From positions 1 through 36,452 of the forward strand of contig CAMYNG010000020.1 in assembly GCA_947259765.1 (NCBI GenBank): DNA of 36,452 bases. The letters run 5' to 3'. The notes under the pieces are model-generated. The model did not search any database, was not told the origin of the DNA, and saw only the letters and a program-made list of their open reading frames with translations. This DNA comes from an uncultured Ectothiorhodospiraceae bacterium (GTDB lineage: Bacteria > Pseudomonadota > Gammaproteobacteria > CAMYNG01). Positions 24,912 to 31,947 of the stretch are shown piece by piece (the first letter of the stretch is position 1; every line of letters begins with the position of its first letter). The translations under genes and the position numbers were made by a program.

Positions 24912-25075
24912 GACCTTTCTCTACCGAACTCGCGTCAAGACCGTGGACCGCATGGACGCCGCACATGGATGTGCAAGTGTCGCGTGAGGGCAGGATGCCC
25001 GTAGCGGCCGCGGCCCCCGAGCCTACAGGGACGTATTTACGGCGTGTCTTGACGCGAGTTCGGTAGAGAAAGGTC
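24912..25075. mobile_element. MITE-like element with perfect 30-bp inverted ends
   Basis: Positions 24912-24941 are the exact reverse complement of 25046-25075 (30 of 30 bases; outer end GACCTTTCTC, inner end GTCAAGAC). The 104-bp interior is GC-rich with several short palindromes (GCACATGGATGTGC, GGGCAGGATGCCC) and no coding frame. Such short non-coding elements with long perfect termini fit a non-autonomous transposable or interspersed repeat element, or a very strong transcription-blocking hairpin. No clear target-site duplication is visible. It occupies much of the gene-less 24828-25199 spacer between DUF3617 and moaA, which are convergent. Confidence 0.7.
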
Positions 25076-25199
25076 CGCAACCGTTACCAGGGACCAAGCC
25101 GAATATATCTAGACCGGGCCGCGTTATCAGGCGGGCATGTAGGCGCGTGTCGCCTGCGGGTTGTACGCGGACATTTTGCTTACATGATTTTGGTATAGA

Positions 25200-26180
25200 C
25201 TAACCGCCGGTCATGGACATGAACCGAATCACCTTTTCCGGGGCTTCGTTAAATTCATGTCGCTCCGGCTTGAGGGTGATCGCCTGACGAATATGATCTT
25301 GTAACTCCGCATCACTGATCCCGGCACGTAACAGCGGGCGCAGTTCGTATTTGTTTTCCTGGCCGAGGCACAGATACAAAGTACCGTCCGTTGACAAACG
25401 CACGCGGTTACATGTTTCGCAAAAATGCTGTGACATGGGAGTAATGAAACCGATCCGCAGGTCGGTGCTTCCGACCCTGAAGTAACGCGCCGGGCCACCA
25501 CCCTGCATGGTCGCCGGTGTTAGTTTGAAGTGTTTTTCAAGCCGCGTGCGTACTTCGGCAAGACTGACGTACTGGTTTCCCGCGGCGCGACCAGTGTCAC
25601 CAATGGGCATGGTTTCAATGAAGCGCAGGGTAAAGTCGTGCTTAATGCAAAAACGAACCATGTCTTCGACTTCGTGTTCGTTGACGCCACGCATCACCAC
25701 CATATTAATTTTCACCGGACTGAAACCGGCCGCCTTGGCAGCCATCAAACCGTTGATCACCTTTTCCAGTTTGCCCTTGGTAACGGCTTTGAAGGTTTCC
25801 GCATCCAAAGTATCCAGGCTGACGTTGATGCGCGAAATGCCCGCGTGCTTCAGTTCGCTCGCATGGCGTGCCAGACGCGTGGCGTTGGTGGACAACGACA
25901 GGTCCTTGATCCCCGGTAAGGCATGCAGGCGTTTGGCCAGGGCGGGGACATTTTTTCGTACCAGCGGTTCGCCGCCCGTAATGCGTACCCGTCGTGTGCC
26001 CAGCGCACCGAACGCCCGTACGACGCGTTCTATTTCAGCGAATGTCAGCCAGTGATCCGGTTCGTGGAAATCGTGGAAACCCTCTGGCATGCAGTAGGTG
26101 CAACGCAAGTCACAGCGATCAGTGACCGAAAGTCGCAGATACTCGATTGAGCGGCCGAATGGATCAATTAATTCAGACAT
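25200..26180 (-). CDS. moaA: GTP 3',8-cyclase MoaA
   Basis: Radical-SAM enzyme that converts GTP to 3',8-cyclo-7,8-dihydro-GTP, the first step of molybdenum cofactor synthesis. The radical-SAM cluster motif CDLRCTYC (Cys23, 27, 30) is followed by RRVRITGGEPLVRK. The second C-terminal [4Fe-4S] site FCETCNRVRLSTDGTLYLCLGQ is complete. The protein ends in the conserved MTGG tail needed for activity. 326 aa, normal. No other moa/moe gene is present in the window. Confidence 0.97.
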   Translation of the reverse strand: MSELIDPFGRSIEYLRLSVTDRCDLRCTYCMPEGFHDFHEPDHWLTFAEIERVVRAFGALGTRRVRITGGEPLVRKNVPALAKRLHALPGIKDLSLSTNATRLARHASELKHAGISRINVSLDTLDAETFKAVTKGKLEKVINGLMAAKAAGFSPVKINMVVMRGVNEHEVEDMVRFCIKHDFTLRFIETMPIGDTGRAAGNQYVSLAEVRTRLEKHFKLTPATMQGGGPARYFRVGSTDLRIGFITPMSQHFCETCNRVRLSTDGTLYLCLGQENKYELRPLLRAGISDAELQDHIRQAITLKPERHEFNEAPEKVIRFMSMTGG

Positions 26181-26274
26181 TCTGTGTAGGGTTTTTGTGA
26201 GGAATTACAAAGAGAATTATAGGGCATAGCGGCTTGAACGGATATCTGCTCGTGCGCGGCTCGCTTGATTCAGG

Positions 26275-27765
26275 TCAATACTTTCTTCCCGAATACAGCT
26301 CTTCCAACGAGACCGAGTGGCCGTCTTCGGTGACCAGGCGGGCGTGAAAGCGACGTAATTGTCGTGGTTCTTTTACCCCGCAGGAATGGGCGATTACGCC
26401 GACTTCGTGGACCATGTTTTTAACGTAGTTTTTCACACGCTCGGCTTTATCGGTGGGGTCCAGGCCCTTCTGCAGGTGGGCCTTATGCGTGGTGATGCCC
26501 GTGGGGCAGGTGTTGCGATTGCATTGCAGGGCCTGAATACAGCCCATTGCAAACATGAAGCCGCGCGCCGAGGTGACGAAATCCGCGCCGACGCAGAGCG
26601 CCCAGGCCACCCCTCCGGGGGTGATGAGCCGGCCGGAAGACACTACTTTGATACGTTCTTTCAGCTCATACTCCCGCAGCTTGTCGACCACCATCGGCAG
26701 GCTCTCCGACAAGGGTAACCCCATGTAGTCGATGAGGCTTGCGGGTGCCGCGCCGGAGCCGCCGTCGGCGCTGTCCAACGTGATGAAATCCGGTGCATAT
26801 TCCACGCCGTGCTTGTGAATGGCCCGGCACAACTCGTCCAACCAACCGTAGGCGCCCAGGACAGTCTTAAAGCCCGTGGGTTTACCGGTGACGTCGCGGA
26901 TACGATTGATTATTTCCAGCAGATCCTCGGTGGAATTGATTTCCGGATGCCGATTGGGGCTGATGGAATCCATATGTACGGGTATTCCGCGGATCCGGGC
27001 GATTTCCTCGGTGACCTTTTTCGCCGGCAGGATGCCTCCTTTGCCCGGTTTTGCGCCCTGGCTGAGCTTTATTTCAAACATTTTAACTTGTTCGTGCGCT
27101 GCCGCCTGACGGAGCTTTTCGTCACTTAACCTGCCGTGATCGTCACGAACACCGTATTTCGCGGTGCCAATTTGAAAAACAATATCGGCACCGCCATCGA
27201 GATGATAGGGCGACATGCCACCTTCACCCGTGTTCATCCAGCAGCCGGCCATGCGCGCGCCGTTGGACAGGGCCGTTACGGCAGGACGTGATAGGGCACC
27301 AAAGCTCATGCCGGAGATATTGAATAGCGAGGCCGTCTCGTAGGGCGTACGGCAGTAGGGCCCGATTGTCGTGGTACCGACGGGGGTTGCATCTTCATCG
27401 AGGGTCGGGAACGGGCAGTTGACGAAAAGCACCGTACCCTGTGGCCGCAGATCCCGGGTTGAGCCAAACGCCGACGTATTGTCCACATCCTGCGCGGCAC
27501 GATATACCCAGTTACGCTCGGCCCGGTTAAAGGGGAGTTCTTCGCGATCCATGGCGAAAAAATACTGTCGAAAAAATTTGCCAAGTTCCTGGAACAATGA
27601 GCGAAAGCGGCCAATCACCGGATAGTTGCGGCGTATGGCGTTTTTGGACTGCCGTATGTCGACCAAAAAGGTCACAACCAGGGCCAGGAACCCGAGGCCG
27701 ATAATGAATATCAGCAGCGTCGCCATGTATTCCAGAATGGTAAACAGCAGACTAACGTGCTCCAT
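26275..27765 (-). CDS. Membrane-anchored FMN-binding glutamate synthase-like protein
   Basis: About 496 aa. One or two N-terminal membrane segments (residues about 7-35) precede a GltB2-type domain. Signatures are GMSFGALSRPAVTALSNGARMAG, NTGEGGMSPYH, then ITLDSADGGSGAAPASLIDYMGLP with the FMN site, and a cluster-type motif GCIQALQCNRNTCPTGI like the 3Fe-4S region of glutamate synthase. There is no glutaminase domain, so the real reaction is unclear; archaeal-type or stand-alone GltB2 proteins are the closest family. ATG 27765 is preferred (GGAG 9 bases upstream); a TTG two codons earlier is too close. Divergent from the STAS gene. Confidence 0.88.
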   Translation of the reverse strand: MEHVSLLFTILEYMATLLIFIIGLGFLALVVTFLVDIRQSKNAIRRNYPVIGRFRSLFQELGKFFRQYFFAMDREELPFNRAERNWVYRAAQDVDNTSAFGSTRDLRPQGTVLFVNCPFPTLDEDATPVGTTTIGPYCRTPYETASLFNISGMSFGALSRPAVTALSNGARMAGCWMNTGEGGMSPYHLDGGADIVFQIGTAKYGVRDDHGRLSDEKLRQAAAHEQVKMFEIKLSQGAKPGKGGILPAKKVTEEIARIRGIPVHMDSISPNRHPEINSTEDLLEIINRIRDVTGKPTGFKTVLGAYGWLDELCRAIHKHGVEYAPDFITLDSADGGSGAAPASLIDYMGLPLSESLPMVVDKLREYELKERIKVVSSGRLITPGGVAWALCVGADFVTSARGFMFAMGCIQALQCNRNTCPTGITTHKAHLQKGLDPTDKAERVKNYVKNMVHEVGVIAHSCGVKEPRQLRRFHARLVTEDGHSVSLEELYSGRKY

Positions 27766-27958
27766 GAACAATAACTCCAGTTACGTCGGCGGACGCATTT
27801 TTTGGTTGTTGTTACCGATGCCGAACCGGGATGAAAAATTTTAATTTTGGTCGGGCGTCGTAGGCTCTATACTGTACTGATTGTTGGTGGTGTGGCGGTT
27901 AAGACCCGGATTACGGGTAATTGTTCAGTTTTACTTACGCCGTGACGCGGAGGTTTGC

Positions 27959-28261
27959 TTGGCATTAACGATAGCGCATTCTCGGGACGGTGACACGGTG
28001 ACCATGGTCATCTCCGGGCGGTTTGAATTTGATGCGCACCGTCAATTTCGTGATGCATACAGAGGGCATGATCCCAGGGCCCATTTTGTTCTTGATCTGG
28101 GCGAGACCGAATACATGGATAGTTCCGCGTTAGGTATGCTGTTATTGTTACGCGAGTATGCTGGAAGTGAAAATGCCCGCTTGTCGGTGTTGAATGCATC
28201 ACCCGCGATTCGTCGTTTGCTGGAGGTCACCCGTTTTGACCGGTTTTTCCGTATCGCCTAG
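27959..28261 (+). CDS. STAS-domain anti-sigma-factor antagonist-like protein
   Basis: A 100-aa single STAS domain. The phospho-acceptor region LDLGETEYMDSSALGMLLLLREYA matches SpoIIAA/RsbV-type proteins, with the serine in DSSALG. The rest, VLNASPAIRRLLEVTRFDRFFRIA, is typical of the C-terminal helix and strand. It probably acts in a partner-switching circuit, but no anti-sigma kinase or sigma factor is nearby. I chose TTG 27959 because CGGAGG is 5 bases upstream; the frame is open back to 27881 but has no better start. Confidence 0.85.
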   Translation: MALTIAHSRDGDTVTMVISGRFEFDAHRQFRDAYRGHDPRAHFVLDLGETEYMDSSALGMLLLLREYAGSENARLSVLNASPAIRRLLEVTRFDRFFRIA

Positions 28262-28350
28262 TCGGTCGCCCGACGTTCCCGTAACCTATTGATTTTATAA
28301 ATTTTTAACTGAAAACGTGATGGCCCGCGCAATCCCGTGTAGCGGGTTTT

Positions 28351-28359
28351 TGCTATAAT
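28351..28359 (+). promoter_or_regulatory. Extended -10 promoter candidate
   Basis: TGCTATAAT (28351-28359), a perfect TGn extended -10 with consensus TATAAT, 42 bp upstream of the Fe-S/FAD oxidoreductase start. There is no clear -35, which extended -10 promoters tolerate. A small CCCGC/GCGGG hairpin with a T-run just before it may end transcription from the STAS gene. Confidence 0.6.
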
Positions 28360-28400
28360 GCCCATCCCTCGATCGGTTTATCTAACTGAAGTGCTTCAGA

Positions 28401-29723
28401 GTGAACACCAACTGGATTCATACAATTTATTTGGCCATCCCGGCAGTAGCGATATTGCTTTACTGGCGTTTTACGCACAAAAAGCATCGCAAAAACGCCG
28501 CAGTGTTGAGTGATGTTAAGGAGGCCGGTCTTACCGAGCCGGCCTCCTTGCACCCGATCATCGACAAAACCCTGTGTGTCGGCTGTGCGGCCTGCGTAAC
28601 CGCGTGCCCGGAAGGTAAAATTCTGGGTCTGATTCATGGTAAGGCGCAATTGATCGAACCGACTCGCTGCATCGGTCACGGAGCCTGTGCCAGGGCCTGT
28701 CCCTTCCACGCCATTACACTGGTGTTCGGTACGGCCAAACGCGGTGTTGATATCCCGTTCGTCGCCGAAAATTTCGAGACAAATATTCCGGGAATTTTCA
28801 TCGCCGGCGAGTTGGGCGGCATGGGCCTAATCCGCAACGCCGTGGAACAGGGGCGCCAGGCGATGGACTCCATGGCCAAGCACCTTGCCAACGGCAAGTC
28901 CGCAGGAAAAGCCAGCGGAGATGCGTATGACGTGATTATTATTGGCGCCGGACCCGCCGGTCTGGCGGCCACATTGGGGGCCCACGAACGAAAGCTGCGT
29001 TACCTGACTCTTGAGCAAGACTCCCTCGGGGGAACGGTGTTCAAGTTCCCCCGCGGTAAGGTGGTCATGACCGCGCCGGTCAATCTTCCCATGGTGGGCA
29101 AGGTGCGTTTTCGGGAAACAAAAAAGGAGACCCTGCTGAAGTTCTGGAACGATGTGGAACACAAGACCGGTATTAGCATCAACTACCATGAGAAAATGGA
29201 CAATATCGAGCCGGACGGAGATGGTTTCGTGGTGACTACCGCCAAGGGCAAGTACCATGGCCGGGTCGTGCTGCTGGCCATCGGTCGGCGTGGCACACCC
29301 CGCAAGCTGGGGGTCCCTGGCGAAGACGTGCCCAAGGTGGTTTATTCCCTGACCGATCCGGCGCAGTATCAAAACAAAAACGTTCTGGTGGTGGGCGGCG
29401 GTGACAGCGCTCTGGAAGCGGCCACCAGTATCGCGGAGGAGCCAGGAGCAACCGTGACCATATCTTATCGCAGCCCGGCGTTCTCCAGGGCAAAGCAAAA
29501 GAACCGTGAAAAAATCGACGCGGCGGAAAAAGAAGGACGCTTGCAAGTCCTACTCTCGTCCAACGTTAAGCAAATTGACGCCGAAAAGGTTACTATTGAC
29601 CAGGAGGGTGAAATGATTAATCTGGACAATGATGCGATCCTGGTCTGCGCGGGTGGAATTTTGCCCACGCCGTTTCTTAAGCAGATTGGAATTGAAGTCG
29701 AAACAAAACACGGTACAACCTGA
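28401..29723 (+). CDS. Membrane-anchored ferredoxin/FAD-NAD(P) oxidoreductase
   Basis: About 440 aa. A single N-terminal membrane anchor (residues about 8-21) is followed by two Fe-S motifs. The first, CVGCAACVTACP (Cys59, 62, 65, 69), is complete. The second, CIGHGACARACP, has His93 where the second Cys would be (Cys90, 96, 100). A thioredoxin-reductase-like region follows: IFIAGELGGMGLIRNAVEQG (about 132-151), FAD-binding VIIIGAGPAGLAA (178-190), and a second Rossmann motif NVLVVGGGDSALEAA near residue 330. It probably passes electrons between NAD(P)H and an unknown acceptor. GTG 28401 lacks a strong ribosome binding site and is preceded by the palindrome CTGAAGTGCTTCAG. Confidence 0.88.
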   Translation: MNTNWIHTIYLAIPAVAILLYWRFTHKKHRKNAAVLSDVKEAGLTEPASLHPIIDKTLCVGCAACVTACPEGKILGLIHGKAQLIEPTRCIGHGACARACPFHAITLVFGTAKRGVDIPFVAENFETNIPGIFIAGELGGMGLIRNAVEQGRQAMDSMAKHLANGKSAGKASGDAYDVIIIGAGPAGLAATLGAHERKLRYLTLEQDSLGGTVFKFPRGKVVMTAPVNLPMVGKVRFRETKKETLLKFWNDVEHKTGISINYHEKMDNIEPDGDGFVVTTAKGKYHGRVVLLAIGRRGTPRKLGVPGEDVPKVVYSLTDPAQYQNKNVLVVGGGDSALEAATSIAEEPGATVTISYRSPAFSRAKQKNREKIDAAEKEGRLQVLLSSNVKQIDAEKVTIDQEGEMINLDNDAILVCAGGILPTPFLKQIGIEVETKHGTT

Positions 29724-29774
29724 CCTCGCTATCCATTGCGGATTGTGTCAATCCAAAGAACTTCCTCAGTCAAT

Positions 29775-31784
29775 ATGTTTTACACTCGAACAGTATTTTT
29801 GATTTCGGTATTTGCGCTTGTCGGTATCAGCTTGACTGCTTTTGCAGCAAGTTTTGAGGATGCTGAACGCGCCATACGCTTACGCGAGTATTCCAGGGCC
29901 CACCAGATTCTGGTGCCACTGGCCAAGGCCGGAGACAAAAAGGCGCAGTACAATCTTGCCGGCCTGTATCGAAATGGCCAGGGCGTTACGCAAAACTATA
30001 AAGAGGCGGTGGCCTGGTTTACGCGTGCAGCCAACCAGAATTTCGCCAAAGCGCAATACAATCTCGGCGCCATGTATCTAAACGGCTTGGGTGTAGACAA
30101 GGACATCGGCAAGGCACAATACTGGTTTGAGAGAGCTGCAGCGCAGGGTCATCGGCGAGCCAAGTCGCAACTGGTACACATCCAGAAACAGGGTATTCCG
30201 GTTCGACAATCCGACGCCGACCCCAGTCAGAGTTTGTTCGTCGCCGCCAGGCGCGGACGTGTCGTCGATGTACAAGGCCTGATACAAGCCGGCGCCGACG
30301 TGAACGCACACGATGAAACCGGCGCCACCCCCGTGATGGAGGCGGCCCGCTACAATCACCCGCCAACGGTTAGCGAACTGGTTAAATCCGGTGCCGATAT
30401 CAATCGCACCGATAACGCGGGTGAAACTGCCTTAATGATTGCCGCCGCCGAAGGTCACATTGAGTCGGTAAGCGTGTTGGTGCGCCTCGGTGCTCATATC
30501 AATGCTCAGGATAATGTGGGCAACACGCCTTTGATGTACGCCGCCAGTGGGGGACATCTTGATGTCGTCAGGAAACTGTTGTCCCGCAAAGCGGAGGTCA
30601 ATAAGTTGGATCATGACGGCCGCAACGCACATTCGCTGGCGGTGCTCCGGCAGCATAAAAAGGTGGCGCAGGTCCTGGCTGCGGCGGGCGCCAAGAACCA
30701 GCGCATTTCCAGCAAGGAATTCAAACCGGTATCCGGCTCGGCGGCACGAAAGGGTGCGACAACACTGGCCGAACAGAGCCTTTTCAAGGGCTGGACTCCG
30801 CTGATGGTGGCCGCTTCCCGGGGACAGAAGGAAGCAGTCAAAACCCTGCTGGCTGACAAAAAGGTCAGTATCAACGCGCGCGACAATGATGGCTACACTG
30901 CATTGATCCGTGCCGCTCAGGAGGGCCACGGGGAAGTGGTTGTGTTGTTGTTGGATCGAGGTGCCGATGTTAACCTCGCCAGCGAGGACGGTACCACGGC
31001 CTTGATTGGCGTGGCGCGCGTGGGTGATAGCAAAACGACGAAGATTTTACTCGACCACAAAGCCGACGTCGGTGCCGCGCAGGTCAACGGCGCTACGCCG
31101 CTCATATTGGCGGCGCGTTATGGTCATCCACAAGTCGTCAGCCAGTTGCTGACGTACGGTGCGAGCGTGGACCAGAAGCATAAGAGTGGCATGACGGCCC
31201 TGATGTGGGCAGCCCGCGAGGGAAACGAACTGGTCGCTAAAATGTTGCTTAGACACACGGCGCTGGTCGATCTGCAGAACAACAACGGCTTTAGCGCGGT
31301 GTGGCTGGCGACCTCGCATAACCATGCACCGGTGGTCGACTTGCTGTTGGCTCGCAACGCAAATATTCAGCAGAAAAGTTCAGACGGCTATACGCTGCTG
31401 GCGCGCGCAGCTTCGCTCGGTTATCTGGACGTCGTCAATACGTTGATAATGCATCAAGCCGATATCGACGCGCTTAGCAAGACAGGTGATACGCCACTGA
31501 TCCTCGCCGCCGATGCCGGTCATGAGGACGTGGTGGCCAAACTTCTTGAGCATGGTGCTGACCCGGATGTGCGCAACCGGTTTGGTAACACAGCGTTAAT
31601 ACTTGCTGCGCGGGGAGGTCACGAGAAAGCCGTTGGCGCGCTGCTGGCCAAAGGGGCGAATGTCAATGCCCGAAATAAGGATAAGCATACCGCGCGCATG
31701 CTCGCTGAAAGTGCCGGCCACAAAGAGGTGGTCAAACTGATTGACGAGACCCGGTCTGGCAAGCGGTTTTTAGGGATTTTCTGA
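29775..31784 (+). CDS. Exported Sel1-repeat and ankyrin-repeat protein
   Basis: About 669 aa. An N-terminal signal peptide (FLISVFALVGISLTAFA, cleavage near residue 25) is followed by Sel1-type repeats (AQYNLAGLYRNGQGVTQNYKEAVAWFTRAANQ and one more full unit). Then come about 15 ankyrin repeats, in a block of five and a block of ten separated by a linker of about 35 residues (around GAKNQRISSKEF). Repeat consensus: TPLMxAAxxGHxxVVxxLLxxGADVN. It is probably a periplasmic protein-binding scaffold; no partner can be named. I chose ATG 29775; a TTG at 29736 would extend the protein by 13 residues ahead of the signal. It lies 51 bp after the oxidoreductase gene on the same strand. Confidence 0.88.
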   Translation: MFYTRTVFLISVFALVGISLTAFAASFEDAERAIRLREYSRAHQILVPLAKAGDKKAQYNLAGLYRNGQGVTQNYKEAVAWFTRAANQNFAKAQYNLGAMYLNGLGVDKDIGKAQYWFERAAAQGHRRAKSQLVHIQKQGIPVRQSDADPSQSLFVAARRGRVVDVQGLIQAGADVNAHDETGATPVMEAARYNHPPTVSELVKSGADINRTDNAGETALMIAAAEGHIESVSVLVRLGAHINAQDNVGNTPLMYAASGGHLDVVRKLLSRKAEVNKLDHDGRNAHSLAVLRQHKKVAQVLAAAGAKNQRISSKEFKPVSGSAARKGATTLAEQSLFKGWTPLMVAASRGQKEAVKTLLADKKVSINARDNDGYTALIRAAQEGHGEVVVLLLDRGADVNLASEDGTTALIGVARVGDSKTTKILLDHKADVGAAQVNGATPLILAARYGHPQVVSQLLTYGASVDQKHKSGMTALMWAAREGNELVAKMLLRHTALVDLQNNNGFSAVWLATSHNHAPVVDLLLARNANIQQKSSDGYTLLARAASLGYLDVVNTLIMHQADIDALSKTGDTPLILAADAGHEDVVAKLLEHGADPDVRNRFGNTALILAARGGHEKAVGALLAKGANVNARNKDKHTARMLAESAGHKEVVKLIDETRSGKRFLGIF

Positions 31785-31835
31785 TCGGACGGAATGCGGT
31801 CGGCGATCAACTTCCAGGCAGCCGCTGATTTATTC

Positions 31836-31923
31836 GTCATTCCGGGCGAAGCGCAGCAGAGACCCGGATTCCCGTACTTTCAATTCAGCGCCTTACTGTA
31901 TTCCGGCTTGCGCCGGAATGACA
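31836..31923. repeat. REP-like element between convergent genes
   Basis: Starts GTCATTCCGGGCGAAGCG and ends TTCCGGCTTGCGCCGGAATGAC, the same family as the elements near 8.7-9.2 kb. It sits between the convergent ankyrin and outer-membrane-barrel genes and may help end transcription from both sides. Confidence 0.7.
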
Positions 31924-31947
31924 TCGCGGAAATTAATCAGCGGTTCC

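Noticed and set aside
28827..29546. 239-aa reverse-strand ORF
   Set aside because: Shadow of the Fe-S/FAD oxidoreductase gene, whose motifs are intact on the plus strand.
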